A stretch of DNA of 64,000 nt, from NCBI RefSeq assembly GCF_000150955.2, contig NC_011672.1:620001-684000 (forward strand), given 5' to 3'. Source of the stretch: Phaeodactylum tricornutum CCAP 1055/1 (Eukaryota > Bacillariophyta > Bacillariophyceae > Surirellales > Neidiaceae). Both the position numbers and the translations under genes were made by a program. This document shows positions 9,269 to 19,777 of this stretch, piece after piece. Position 1 is the stretch's first letter; each line of letters opens with the position of its first letter. The notes under the pieces are model-generated. The model saw nothing but the letters and a program-made list of their open reading frames with translations, searched no databases and had not been told where the DNA came from.

Positions 9269-12096
9269 ATGCCGAATCGACACCATCGGGAGCAAAGCAT
9301 GGACGCCATGACGGTAGATTCCTGGGGCGGCGCGACGCAAATGACGTCCGCCACGGCGGGTTTGACGGTGAAAGACGACGGCACCTACGGTTGTCCCAAA
9401 CACCCCGAACAGACCTTCGCATCCCGACACGACGCTTGCGAACTCTGCGAACACGAATTCCAACAAAATCGGGCCGCCCTGCAGGAGCGACGCGCGTCGG
9501 TGGAAGAACAACTCCGGGAACTCCGCGACGACGGAGACGTCCTGCAGGAACTGCAGCGCTCCCTGCAGGCGTGGAAACCCGCGACGGAAGATGGACCCGT
9601 CAATGCGCCGTTGCCACCCCAATCCGCAAACGGCAATAACAACAACAACAACAACCACGAACACGGCAACGGTGCCAATCCGCCGCTACCACCCCGCTAT
9701 CCTCCGTCCGGCAACACGCCTTCCCCAACGAGTGGCGGTACTAATCTGTACGCACCGTCGGGACCTGCACCTCCGCACACGCTTGGTGGCAACGGGGGTC
9801 TCATGTCCAGTATGTACAACGGCATGCCGTCCATGATGTCGTCACCCCCGAACCACCCTTTCGATTCCGGCAATAGCAATAGCCAAACAAACCCGGCGCC
9901 CATGGATGCATTGGCCATGCAGATTCAAGGTATGCAACGGATGCAGGATTGGATGCTCTGGCAGAAGGAACAAGAATGTCAGGCGCTCCGTCAAAAAGTG
10001 GAAACCTCCGTACACGAGGCCAACTCGCTCCGGGTAGAAAATGCCCTTCTGCAGGAGAAACTACATCAACAGGAACAACGGATGCAGCACGAACTCAAAC
10101 TCATCAAATTGGCCGCCCTTAATACGCGTCGCGAAAAAACCGAGTTACCGCACAAGGCCACCGGGCCACCACCGCAGAGTTTCGCTTCGTCGAGTCCGGA
10201 GAGTTTGCCACGATCCAAGACTCAACAGCAGTCGTTCGAACCCAACAAGTTGTCGAAGTCGTCCACCACTACAACCAATGCGGCAGCCCCCGTACATGTA
10301 CTGCTGCCGAAGAGGCCGGCCCGTATTGGCCGTCGCGATTCCACGGAAACTGCCGTGACGGTTGAACCGTCACCGGAACAGAACGATTCGGATCAGAAAG
10401 CGGGCGGGTTTGCTTTTACCTGGCCACCCGTCAAGTCTGCCTTTCGCGACGATATTGAATTCACCCCACCACCAGCACCATCAGAGCCTAAAAACAAAAG
10501 TAGCACGCCGCTGCAGCACAACCACAAAGGCTACGCGCCTACTCCCGCCACGTCCGGGAACGTGGCAAGTGAATCTCCTGATGCGAATACTGGTGAAGGG
10601 GAGAAGGATGCGTTTACTACCAACTCCATCGCCTGGATTTCCACTGGTTCAAGCCCATCGGTCTTGAAAACCACATCTTCATTGTCGTCGTCGAGTTCGC
10701 CCAAGGACAAGGCGGATACGTCCGCCGACATGAGCAAGGATTCTCCGCAGCGGCAAGAACTTATGTCTGTATCGGTGCAGGCCCTGGCGAAATCAATACA
10801 GGAAAGCAACTCTTTGGTAACCGCGGGAGCACCCAAGCCATCCGGGACCAACGCACGGCCGCATCCCTGGAAACCCAAAACCGCGACGACGGAACCGACT
10901 GCGACAGCCACTTCCGATGCCAAGGTAGCCGTGGTGGCTGCCACAACGGCAGTGGCTGTCGCCGCCAAAAAGGACGCGGATGTCGCCATACCCAAAGACA
11001 TTAACGTGGATGAAGGTCCACCGCAAGTTCCATTGGAGGAGACTCTAACGGTTGGAACACTTCCACAAGCCGCTACACCGAAACCACCCATGTACCCTCC
11101 CCCGTTTCCGAACAGCTCCAAAAATAACAGTGCGACGGGGAACGCAACGACAGCAAACAACATTCCGAACAACAACAGCAGTAACAACCATCAATCTTCT
11201 TTTCCCTTGCCCTCGGGTAGCCAGAATCGCAACGTTTCATTCGTCGACGACTCTGCTAGTGTTGGGATGACCGTTGCCAGTTCTACATACGGTGAAGACC
11301 GGCAAAAAGTGGTCGAACAAGTGATTATGGATCCGTACGGCGACAAGGGACATTATACTGGAGTTATCCTACGTTCCACTGGAATGTAAGCAGCCAAATC
11401 CCTGTTCCGTCTCTTCAGGGTCTCGTTTCTTGCGGTGATTTCTTTCACTTCTCCACATTTTGCTCACTCACATTGCTCTTTTGGTTAATATAGGCCGCAC
11501 GGTTCGGGTCGCATGATCTACCAGGAAGACAAGCGCACGTATGATGGTGAATGGCGTCATGGACGGTGGCACGGGTTCGGCCGGGCCACTTTTGCTAACA
11601 ACGGTGCGTGATTGATCATTGTCGTGTGTGCTGATCGTGGCCTTGCTCCACGGAAAAATAGTTTCTTTGTATCTGACCCAAGCTTTTTTCTATTGCCATG
11701 GCAGACAATTACGAGGGCGAGTACCGTTTTGATCAGCGCCACGGTCGCGGTTGCTACAATTGGAGTGACGGTCGCATATACGACGGATTGTTCCGCGAGG
11801 ACAAGCGTCACGGACAGGGTAAGTTTACGTGGCCCGACGGTGCAGTGTACGATGGCGAGTTCCGCAATGGCCAGCGTGAAGGTCACGGCGTCTACAAATT
11901 CAGTGACGGCGGTCGGTACGAAGGCTCTTGGAAGGACGGACGCTACAATGGTTTTGGTATTTGCAATTGGGAAGATGGTCGCACGTACAAGGGTGAATGG
12001 CTGAATGGAATGGCCCACGGCAAAGGTGTCGAAACGTATGCGAACGGCGGCGTGCGTCACGATGGCCAGTGGATCGAGGATGAGCCTATTACTTAG
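9269..12096 (+). CDS. MORN-repeat protein with N-terminal Cys/His motif, 872 aa, three exons
   Basis: The model joins 9269..11385, 11494..11603 and 11705..12096. Both introns are GT-AG and the frame is kept (2,619 nt). Joining the exons gives unbroken MORN units (STGM-PHGSGRMIY, then ANNG to DNYEGEYRFDQRHGRG). An in-frame ATG at 9083 would add 62 residues, but that extension looks like 5' UTR. Near the N-terminus a possible zinc knuckle is visible (C42-x2-H45, then C57-x2-C60), followed by a coiled-coil stretch. A second coiled coil lies near residues 215-290. The centre is disordered, with poly-Asn, Ser/Pro and Ala/Thr-rich tracts. Seven or so MORN units fill residues 690-872. Function is unknown; a scaffold role is inferred. 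Confidence 0.85.
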
Positions 12097-12264
12097 AGAA
12101 GTATGTAAAGCTTAGAATCAAGTGTTTTGTGCGTGTTGTGTGTTGGGCAATTTAGATGGAGCGAAGCTTGCAACATTGAAATGTCTGGGTTTCACGGTAC
12201 TTGCACTCTCGAGACATATCTTTTGCCGAGACACGAAAGGGCAGTTTGTGGATCACCAGATGGC

Positions 12265-13181
12265 TTACGACGAGTGGTCCTTCCATTCAAACTTCGGGCG
12301 TCCTTTAATGGACGCCGGTTGGCCTTCGGTCATGAGGTCCAGCAGCAAATCCTTCATCTTTTCTTTCAGTATCGGATCCCGTGTATTCACCCAAAGCTCC
12401 AACTTAAACATGGGATATCCCCGGGACTTATCGACAACGCGGACTCCGTTAACGCAATCTTGCTTCCCTCCTAGCGCATCTTCAATCGTTTCGCCCACCA
12501 GTGCGAATACGAGGTTTTGCCAGTATAGATCGAGAATATCCGCTTCGAAATAGGCACGGCAAAAGAATTCTCCGCCGATCACATTCTTCGGGTCGCCCCA
12601 TTCCGGTTCAATCCCTTCTTTGAACAGTGAATACTCTTCAATCGTCTTCCCCTCCGGCCCGACCTTTTTGCGGCACTCGCCGTCGAAAAACACTTGGGAA
12701 GGTTTGGGTATGTGGTTGAAGTACTGCCAGAAGTCTTCTACGGTTCGAAAGCTGCAGAGGGCTTGCATGTTTTCTTTCCATTGATTCGGGTTTTTGTTGC
12801 CTGCCCCAGCAGCCTTGTGCTCCCAAAGAACCCATTCTACAGCCAGAGATAATACTTGTGAGAAAATGCATAGAATTAAGCGAAAGCATGGGAAAAACAG
12901 TTTTTGGATAAGGCGTCGACCGGACCACAAAACAGTCTCATAAGTAGGCAAGGCCAATCAAAATGGGACCGTTTCTTCCGCCAGTCACCTCGACTAACTC
13001 TTTGCAGTCGTTAAAAGTATAATTGTACTTGACGCTGTGATTTTATCACGTACCGTTCTGCAGTGGGTTGTCCGCTGCCGTCTCGTTTACCATGGTGGAA
13101 ATTGTGCGGTTGCCATACCTGGTTGGGTTTTTTTGGCATGGGCACGAGATGAGTTTCGGGAGAGGGGAAGCCGAAATTCAT
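12265..13181 (-). CDS. EIF4E: eIF4E-family cap-binding protein (5' exon uncertain)
   Basis: The exon 12265 to about 12853 encodes the eIF4E fold: WVLWEHK (the first cap-stacking Trp region), FRTVEDFWQYFNHI (the VEDFW core), SLFKEGIEPEWGDPKNVIGG (the second cap-stacking Trp in EPEW) and NGVRVVDKS. The protein would bind the mRNA 5' cap in translation initiation. The 5' end is not settled. A likely first exon starts at ATG 13181 (MNFGFPSPETHL). One frame-compatible join uses a GTAAAC donor after residues HH and an acceptor at either TTCTCACAAG or GGCTGTAG; a nearby GTACGT donor is in the wrong phase for both. The frame that stays open to 12957 is probably intron. There are insertions between the conserved blocks relative to animal eIF4E. 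A 450-bp divergent promoter separates it from the DnaJ gene. Confidence 0.8.
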
Positions 13182-13632
13182 TGTTACGGCGAATTCCTTC
13201 ACACGGTCGGCTGGCGGGATTCCGTGTGAACGGCAGACTAACTGTAAGTAGAAGGCCAGACGCAACTGAGATCGTAGGTTTTTTTCGTAGGGAAGTCTAA
13301 GGTAAGTCGTATGAGATATCAAAGACGTCATCAATATGCGAGACAGTACCGTAAGTAACAAGACAGGGCAACGTCCACGTGGGAAGAGAGTGAATCCCGC
13401 TCACTGTCAGTGCTGGTTTCCTCCCTCTGTTTGGAGAGATGCTATCGCGCACGAGGCAATGAAAGACGACCCCCCGGGCACAAGTCGATAGTGACAAAGA
13501 CAGCTAATCAATTGGAACGTTTCCATTACCACTAGTCTTTGGCTTGAAAATAATAGAAAGAGCTCCTTGAGCCGAGAGCTAGTGTGGGGTCAGTAAACGG
13601 TTACCTTCCGCCCCATCAATTGCAGCGAACAC
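13182..13632. promoter_or_regulatory. Bidirectional promoter region
   Basis: This region sits between the divergent eIF4E and J-protein genes. A TCACTGTCA copy of the recurrent intergenic palindrome lies at 13401-13409, about 220 bp from both start codons. No additional gene is seen. Confidence 0.45.
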
Positions 13633-15088
13633 ATGGAGGTAAGAAGCACCCGTAGATCTCGTTTCGCTTCGAAGTTTGAGAGGCTATGTAAGACCCGAAC
13701 TTTATGTTCATGCATCTTCCTCGCTGAACTATCGCTGCTCTTTCTTTCGACAGGTCAACAAAGAGCAGGCCGAACGATGTCGGGACATTGGAGCTCAAGC
13801 TCTGAAGAGCGGCGATGCTCCCAAAGCAATCAAAATGCTCAGCAAAAGTTTGCAACTGTACCCTTTACCAGGCGTCGAGGCCCTGCTGTCACACGCAAAG
13901 TCGCTAGAGCGGAACGACAACAATCCACAATCATCAAAAAATGGTAGCTCCGGAAGCTCGGCACATCCACCGCATAGATCGGCATCCACGGCTTCGAGCA
14001 ACACGGGTGCCGATGGAAGGGCGTATACCGATGCACAGGTCGACGTGGTGCGACAGGTCCTCAAGGCCAAAGAAGGCGGTCGCGGCGCTCACTATCGAAT
14101 TCTCAGTTTACCAAACAATGCTACAGAAAGCGATATAAAAAAGGCTTACCGCAAACTTTCGCTCAAAGTACACCCTGACAAGAATTCGGCTCCGCACGCC
14201 GATGAAGCCTTCAAAGCCGTCGGGCTAGCATACGCAACGCTTTCGGATTCACAAAAACGACATATTTACGATCAATACGGCGAGGAAGATCCAGACAATC
14301 GGGGTGGTGCAGCTGCCAATCCGTTTGCTGGGATGCGTCGCGGAGGTGGCGGTGCCCACATGCATGGACAGGAAGTTTCGCCGGAAGATATATTCAACAT
14401 GTTTTTTGGTGGCGGAATGGCTGGTGGTATGGGTGGGCCGGGTGTGCACTTTAATGTTAACGGATTTGGTCCCGGAATGCAGTTTCGAGCCGCAAGGCAG
14501 CGAGAGCGAGCGCAACAACGTAATGATGCACGGCAACGCACCGAAAATCCCGGACTCGGGTCTCTCATGCAATTCCTGCCTCTTCTCGTCATTATGTTGG
14601 TGTCCTTTTTCAATTTCAATGATGGGGACGTTTCGCGGGGTACCATGCCCGGTGAAAACAAATATTTCACTCTCACGGTACGTTGTGTTTTGGACCTTTT
14701 GCGCGGCGCCCCTGCATATGCTGACCACTTCTACTTTCCTTTGTAGTCCAAACCGCCTTTTACGAATCCGCTGGTAACTCAACTAACTAAAGTCAAAGAC
14801 ATCCCGTACTTCGTGTCGGACAAGTTTCTTCGAACCTACCACCGTGATCGATACCAACTCGCACAAGTGGAAAGAATGGTGGAGCGAGCTTATGAACAAT
14901 TTCTACTTGACGAGTGTCAACGCCAGACCCTGTACCGTAAACGACTGCTCGCCAACGCGCAGAAAGAAAGCAATCCAGGGGAAAAGCAACGCAAATTGAA
15001 GATTGCAGAAGAATTTGAGCTGAGTCGCTGTGACGAGTCATATGATCTGTTTCCGAACCGAAACAAACGAAAACAGTCTTTTTATTAA
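13633..15088 (+). CDS. DNAJB12/DNAJB14-type membrane J-domain protein, 423 aa
   Basis: The model joins 13633..13638, 13754..14677 and 14747..15088 (1,272 nt). The first coding exon is only six bases (Met-Glu). Splicing yields MEVNKEQAERC, which matches the DNAJB12/14 N-terminus (MExNKDEAERC), followed by an ALKSGD...SLQLYP region. The J domain spans about residues 105-175, with the HPD triad at 142-144. A Gly/Met-rich region follows, then one hydrophobic segment at about 272-290 (FLPLLVIMLVSFF). The C-terminus, including PFTNPLVTQLTKVKDIPYFV and a basic tail, fits the DUF1977 region of this family. Family members sit in the ER membrane with a cytosolic J domain and recruit Hsp70 for ER quality control, which is the likely role here. 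Confidence 0.9.
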
Positions 15089-15184
15089 AATTGAGGCTGC
15101 TGTTTATAGATTCGACTTTTTTAAGTCGTAATGCTGTATTCATACTCGTACAGGAGGGAGGGTGATCATCTGCTTTCTGTTACC

Positions 15185-16258
15185 TTAGTCCAGCTCAATC
15201 ACATTAATTGTCAAAAATTCGTGTGCCGCCCAAACAACAGTATTTGGGACAAGACAACAGCTAACTGCTCCGGCGAAAAAAAAGACGGAATAGCGAACGG
15301 CTGAGACTATGGTGTCGCCATACAGAGCCATCATGACATCGCTCGGGGTGTGCAATCGCCAGGCAATCCCAAGATAAGACCACAGTATGACAGCTGGAAT
15401 AACCCAACCGGCCTTGTAGGGACGAACCAGATAGGCAGCGGCCACCGCCATAAGAATACCCAGTGAAAAAATGTCCGCCGCGACTTGTAAACCTAGACTT
15501 GCATTAAGCTTACGAAATAGTAGGGCAAAATGATCCACCGCCATCAGTACCATCCATCCGGTGTGCAAGTAAAACGGAAACCTGAAGAGGGCATATTCAA
15601 CGCGACTGGAACGGCCCGACGGAACCCGATGCTTTTGCTGAGAAGCCAAAAGTCCTAATAACGATAGAAGAGTCAGAGTAACTGCAACAAAGGAGCATAT
15701 GAACAGCTGGAAGCAAAAGAAAAATGTCCAAGCTGTTTGGAGCAGAAACGTATAGAAGAAAAAGTACCCCGAACCAGCTTGAATTATCGGTCTTGCACGG
15801 TAGTAAGGAAAAAGTTGAGCCAGCGCAAAGATTCCCTCTAGTATCAATATAGGTCCCCAGAGGTAGTACGCCCAATGGGCAGGCATGACGAGTGTTTCGT
15901 ACTGCAGACTTAGCTCCCATCTTGTTCTTAGAATTCCGTGTAAACCCCAGACCCCGATTCCCCAAGAAACAAAAAGGTGGGCAGCATACGTCACCACATT
16001 CAAGTAATTGAGCCCATTCAGTTCGGCGGGCTCCCGTCTAGCTAGAAACGGGCTTCGCGGAAAGGCTTCCCTTGACGGCAGAGTATTGTCTTCGTCGAAC
16101 ACCAGTCGTACGGACTCTTCGTTGCGAAACCCCGCTTCGTCGCGAAATGGAACCGGGGATAGAATTCCTGACTCTACCCGGGTCATACCTTCATCATTCT
16201 CCAAGGCGAAGTATTCGCAGTCACTAGACTGCGCAATTGGTGACGATCCCTCATTCAT
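15185..16258 (-). CDS. Polytopic membrane protein, possibly TspO/MBR-related, 357 aa
   Basis: After an acidic N-terminal region of about 80 residues the protein has around nine hydrophobic segments. The stretch MPAHWAYYLWGPILILEGIF followed by AQLFPYY recalls the first helices of TspO/MBR-type proteins (aromatic-rich, with WGPI-L-L-IFA-YQ). The rest is longer than the usual 160-residue TspO, as in extended relatives with extra helices. Assignment to that family is tentative. The start at 16258 (MNEGSS) is preferred to one at 16321, because the upstream extension would add a stray hydrophobic stretch and overlap the tRNA-like terminator region. Confidence 0.6.
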   Translation of the reverse strand: MNEGSSPIAQSSDCEYFALENDEGMTRVESGILSPVPFRDEAGFRNEESVRLVFDEDNTLPSREAFPRSPFLARREPAELNGLNYLNVVTYAAHLFVSWGIGVWGLHGILRTRWELSLQYETLVMPAHWAYYLWGPILILEGIFALAQLFPYYRARPIIQAGSGYFFFYTFLLQTAWTFFFCFQLFICSFVAVTLTLLSLLGLLASQQKHRVPSGRSSRVEYALFRFPFYLHTGWMVLMAVDHFALLFRKLNASLGLQVAADIFSLGILMAVAAAYLVRPYKAGWVIPAVILWSYLGIAWRLHTPSDVMMALYGDTIVSAVRYSVFFFAGAVSCCLVPNTVVWAAHEFLTINVIELD

Positions 16259-16325
16259 GGTCTTAATGACAAAATAGATGTTCAGCAGAAAAAAAACACG
16301 GAAGAAGTAGTTCGAAGACAAAAAG

Positions 16326-16425
16326 TTTCGAGGGCGGGACTCGAACCCGCAACCTATTGATTGCTCTATCGCTTGCTGTAGAAGTCAATCGCGCTACCTT
16401 TGCGCCACTAATATCATGATCCGAA
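16326..16425 (-). tRNA. tRNA-Arg(TCT)-like gene with intron; acceptor stem abnormal
   Basis: On the minus strand a clear tRNA body is visible: D stem GCGC/GCGC with loop AAAGGTA, anticodon stem ATTGA/TCAAT, anticodon TCT in the loop CTTCTA...A, a 17-nt intron after position 37 (CAGCAAGCGATAGAGCA), T stem GCGGG/CCCGC with loop TTCGAGT, the 3' strand CCTCGAA plus A, and a run of five T's as terminator. The seven bases directly 5' of the D arm (ATATTAG) do not pair with CCTCGAA. A better partner, TTCGG, lies 11 nt further upstream (16421-16425). If ATCATGATATT were removed, TTCGGAG would pair with CCTCGAA except for one A-C mismatch and one G-T wobble. It may be a pseudogene or a tRNA with a second, ectopic interruption. 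Confidence 0.65.
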
Positions 16426-16876
16426 GTAAGACATCTGGAAAGCAAGAATGCACCCATGATCATGACGAATTCTTGTATCGTACTTACCCCCGAATGTCGT
16501 CACAGTGCCGAACAAGTTGTGTACGAAACAGTACTGTTTTTACGTGTTTTTAAGCTATAAAAATAGAAACACAAAGACGAAACCATACGATTGGCACATT
16601 GATGCCTGTTTGCTAGTCCGATAGTAGCTTCGTCATACGGTTCTCTTACATTAGTGAACTCTTTACATTATGCAGACACGTATCAGCTAGAAAGGATCTT
16701 CTTGGTGTTACTATGAGTTGCTGTTGTCTCCTTATCCACATGTGTAGTCAAAAGGACATTTACTGTCAGAACGATGAATTGAAGGGTCTTGGATTCGTGA
16801 TGTTCTCATGAACATGGTTCGTTTACTCTAATCATGGGCTATTTCGTATCATCGGCGTGGAAGAAATAGCCTCTTT
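16426..16876. other. Intergenic, upstream of a 536-aa protein gene
   Basis: No gene is seen. One palindrome copy (TTACTGTCA, 16760-16768) lies about 110 bp upstream of the next start codon. Confidence 0.4.
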
Positions 16877-18487
16877 ATGTGTTTCGTGGCAATTCCACGT
16901 GCCCTTGTCACGATCCGTGGACGCAGCCGTGGAAATTTACGCACTTTCGTTCGGCGTACACATCGTCCACTATCCACAAAAACCGAAGGCTATCTGCAAT
17001 TGGTCGTGTCACCAAGCACGATGACGAGTGAGAGCGAAGGGGATAAAATGTCGGTCGGCGATCTTCGACGTTGGCTTGATGAGTTTGGTGAAAGCAATAA
17101 GAGACACTTCCAACAAAATCAGGTTATAAAGCACACGCAGGCCTACCCGATTCGTCGAAAAATCTCCCAGCTTGAACAAAGCTTTCGCCTTTCCTCTTCT
17201 AGCATCGCTGGATCGGAAGCGAGTTCGCCGGCCGCTAAAGCATGTGATCCTGTCTGTCCTTCCGATGCAAGGTTTGTGGTGACTCCTCCTGTAAAGACAT
17301 CAAATGGAATCGGCCAGCCGCCAAGCGTCCCACGAATTCGCAAGTTCTCTTCCCACGTTCAACCTGGTATGGAAAACGTTGACTGTGAATATGATGGTTT
17401 TCGAGTTGTTTCCGTTGAGAAGCTAGTGGGACGGCCTAAGCCATCATGGCAAAGTGGTATCCCTTCGTGGGGCGACGCCGATGACAACTTCGTCAAGTCC
17501 CTATGGAACACCGACATTGATTCAGACCATGTCGCAGCATTTTATCATGAAAAGACATCATGGTCAGATGGAGAATGGGACAGAGAAAGCGATGACGGCA
17601 ACATGGCACTCATTGAGCTTGAGAAGACCTCTGTAAGCGCTGGATATCTGACCAGTGACTGTGGTCTGCGGCAAAACCGTCGTCAAGCTGCTCATAGGAA
17701 TAAAAATGGTTTTAAAAGCAGCACAGAATTTACCGCGAAAAACCGAAGGGAGAGAAGCGCCTTGAAGTGGCGTCGCAGGCTCCCGATGCTTCTCTGCAAA
17801 AGCCAAAAACACGGCATCGGAATAGAGCCTAGACCTGCTCCTATACATATTGATGTTTCTCTTGCAGGCCAGTCCTCAGCGGGTCAGTCTACTGAAGCTA
17901 CTACATGTGAAACAGAGCCAATGAGTGTGATAAGCTGGAGTCCCAAAAGAAATGGTTCTGTTGGACAATTAACAACTGCCGGTGATCAATCGAAAGCTTC
18001 AGCGTTGTTTGAAGGAGACACGGAGCTCCGTCCCTCTCCTTTCCAATTAGATTCTCATCATCGCAAGCAAGCTTTGACTACGCATTCCCATGGCGCAGAC
18101 TGGCAATTGGATTCCATTATCCCAGGTGCGTTACAAGGCTCTCTGGCCGAGATCTTTGGCCAAGAAAACGACAAAGACATCCTTGAAGCGAAGTCGCCCT
18201 CTGTAGTAGGGCGCCAGCTGGACAAACACGCCCTTTCAGGGTACGAAATTCAACGCTCCTGTAGTGAGGTGTCCGAAGTATCCACGTCGCTTAGCGTGTC
18301 TGTTGTTGCAGAGCACTTTGGTGGACGTTCCCCGTCAAAATCACAATCGGCAGTGCAGCGTCGCAAGGACCAGCTCGAGCAACAGTGGGCTGCCAATCGT
18401 GCACCCACGCATTCAAAAAAGATTGAGTGGCAAGCCTGTCGCCGTACTGGAGCGTATAGGAAAAAAGTGGTCCTCGAGTACGACTAG
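16877..18487 (+). CDS. Diatom-type unknown protein with SVxxLRxxLxxFG motif, 536 aa
   Basis: I do not recognise a named domain. The first 40 residues are basic and could be a targeting sequence or 5' UTR read-through; internal Met codons at residues 49 and 58 (MTSESEG, MSVGDLRR) are alternative starts. The motif SVGDLRRWLDEFGESNKRHF at about residue 59 recurs in related form (SVAFLRSKLNNFGKQQREHY) in the 536-aa protein encoded at 21357-22967. Most of the protein is polar and likely disordered. The C-terminus is compact and basic (RRKDQLEQQWAANRAP, ending ACRRTGAYRKKVVLEYD) and from memory resembles tails seen in other diatom proteins. Function is unknown. Confidence 0.7.
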   Translation: MCFVAIPRALVTIRGRSRGNLRTFVRRTHRPLSTKTEGYLQLVVSPSTMTSESEGDKMSVGDLRRWLDEFGESNKRHFQQNQVIKHTQAYPIRRKISQLEQSFRLSSSSIAGSEASSPAAKACDPVCPSDARFVVTPPVKTSNGIGQPPSVPRIRKFSSHVQPGMENVDCEYDGFRVVSVEKLVGRPKPSWQSGIPSWGDADDNFVKSLWNTDIDSDHVAAFYHEKTSWSDGEWDRESDDGNMALIELEKTSVSAGYLTSDCGLRQNRRQAAHRNKNGFKSSTEFTAKNRRERSALKWRRRLPMLLCKSQKHGIGIEPRPAPIHIDVSLAGQSSAGQSTEATTCETEPMSVISWSPKRNGSVGQLTTAGDQSKASALFEGDTELRPSPFQLDSHHRKQALTTHSHGADWQLDSIIPGALQGSLAEIFGQENDKDILEAKSPSVVGRQLDKHALSGYEIQRSCSEVSEVSTSLSVSVVAEHFGGRSPSKSQSAVQRRKDQLEQQWAANRAPTHSKKIEWQACRRTGAYRKKVVLEYD

Positions 18488-18718
18488 GAAACACTTTTAT
18501 AGAAGAGAAAACATACGATTGAATTTACGGGCTTTTGATAATTTGTTGAGACACACCTTGGTGCAGATGGCGTATTGTGGTATAAACACTGCAGTGTGCA
18601 GCATTAACCTTTGATTATATACAATAGGGCAAGAAAACGTTTTGCGTCAACGTATCGTCACCTTTGTCATCAAACTGCTTGCGATATCCGCAAAAAGCAA
18701 CCTAGCCGGCCACAATAT

Positions 18719-19246
18719 TTAAACTTTGAGGTTGAAGGCACGTCCGTATCCTAAATCCCGAAAAACACTGCACGAAGTAACTTTCCCTGATGTCAGGTCC
18801 ACGGTTGCCTTGACTTGGCCAACCATTGTGCCGCGGCCTTCCGCGACGTTGGATTGTCCGAGTCCAAAAGGGAGCGGGATGGATGAGAGGCCAGCACCAC
18901 CTTTGCGGAAACTAGCGTTGAAGCGAACAGCTAAGGAATTGAGAGAAGGGGTACCGTATCCCAAGACGTTATTGACTTTCTCCAGCTTGCCAAGTTCAGC
19001 ATTGGCGACTTTATCCTTGCGTAGTGCCGCCACGACCTTGTCAATACCCTTTTTGGCTTCCTGCTCGCTGACGGTTTGCGCGGAGAGGGCTGTGGGAATG
19101 GTGCGACTGTGAGACAAAAACTCTACTGGTGAGGACGGTGAAGTTTTTCTGCAATCGTTGTGAACGGGTCGACTACAGAAAGAGGTGATGTGTTGAGGGA
19201 GCCATAACAGTAGATGCAGGGCAAAGAGAGATTTCATCATGGTCAT
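18719..19246 (-). CDS. Small candidate plastid-targeted protein, 175 aa
   Basis: The protein starts with a hydrophobic signal-peptide-like segment (FALHLLLWLPQHITSF), and the Phe after the predicted cleavage zone fits the diatom plastid targeting pattern, followed by a Ser/Arg/Pro-rich transit-like stretch. The mature part (about 120 residues) has a helical region (EQEAKKGIDKVVAALRKDK) and a Gly-rich beta-like part (GLSSIPLPFGLGQ, GQVKATVDLTSGKVTSCSVF). I do not recognise the family. A plastid or thylakoid-lumen location is inferred only from the N-terminus. A Met at position 4 could also start it. It is divergent from the MRG15 gene. Confidence 0.6.
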   Translation of the reverse strand: MTMMKSLFALHLLLWLPQHITSFCSRPVHNDCRKTSPSSPVEFLSHSRTIPTALSAQTVSEQEAKKGIDKVVAALRKDKVANAELGKLEKVNNVLGYGTPSLNSLAVRFNASFRKGGAGLSSIPLPFGLGQSNVAEGRGTMVGQVKATVDLTSGKVTSCSVFRDLGYGRAFNLKV

Positions 19247-19777
19247 GTTGCGTCATTTTGTGCTGGCCTGTGAGAAAATAGTTTGGGTTGAAGGTATTCG
19301 CGGTACCATATTGTAAATCATACCCTCGTGAGTTTTGCGTCTATTTTGGAAAGATGCTGAAATGCTGTGAACCGGAAATACATTAAGTGCCAGAGTTCTA
19401 GATTCTAAGTTCTATAAAAACGCGGAAAGTGCCCAATTTTTTCCGAAGGAAGGCATCGTAGTATTGACCTGAGTGCTACTGTAGCAATAGGTAGTCCGTC
19501 TCACAGTCAAGACTCTCTCTCTCACTCACAGTCAGTCGAACGACACACGGCTTGCTGAAGCATTGACACAAACCTGTGAACCTAACACACGAAAGCTAAT
19601 CCCGTTTCTTTCGTTCGGAGTAGCATTTTGCTTCAGCAAAGTGCTTCCTTCCCTCGAAGGCGAATAGGTGGCAGACCCAAGACTTGTCGTCAAGACAGTA
19701 GTGGCACTGCATTATATAATAGCAAGCCCTTTCACTCGTTCGTTCTGGGATTGCGAGCCACTTTTTCCTGTGGTAAG
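19247..19777. promoter_or_regulatory. Divergent promoter region with two palindrome copies
   Basis: Two TCACAGTCA palindromes lie at 19501-19509 and 19526-19534, separated by a CT-rich run, about 245-275 bp upstream of the MRG15 start codon. No other gene is visible. Confidence 0.45.

Noticed and set aside
10531-11187. 218-codon minus-strand ORF
   Set aside because: It is the antisense shadow of the Ala/Thr/Ser-rich part of the third MORN protein.
12850-12957. Hydrophobic N-terminal extension of eIF4E (MALPTYETVLW...)
   Set aside because: It does not resemble eIF4E and probably reads intron; the conserved fold starts near EWVLWEHK.
13676-13753. In-frame upstream start for the J-protein (MRGYVRPEL...)
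   Set aside because: This is read-through of the first intron. Splicing 13638 to 13754 gives the conserved MExNKxxAERC start.
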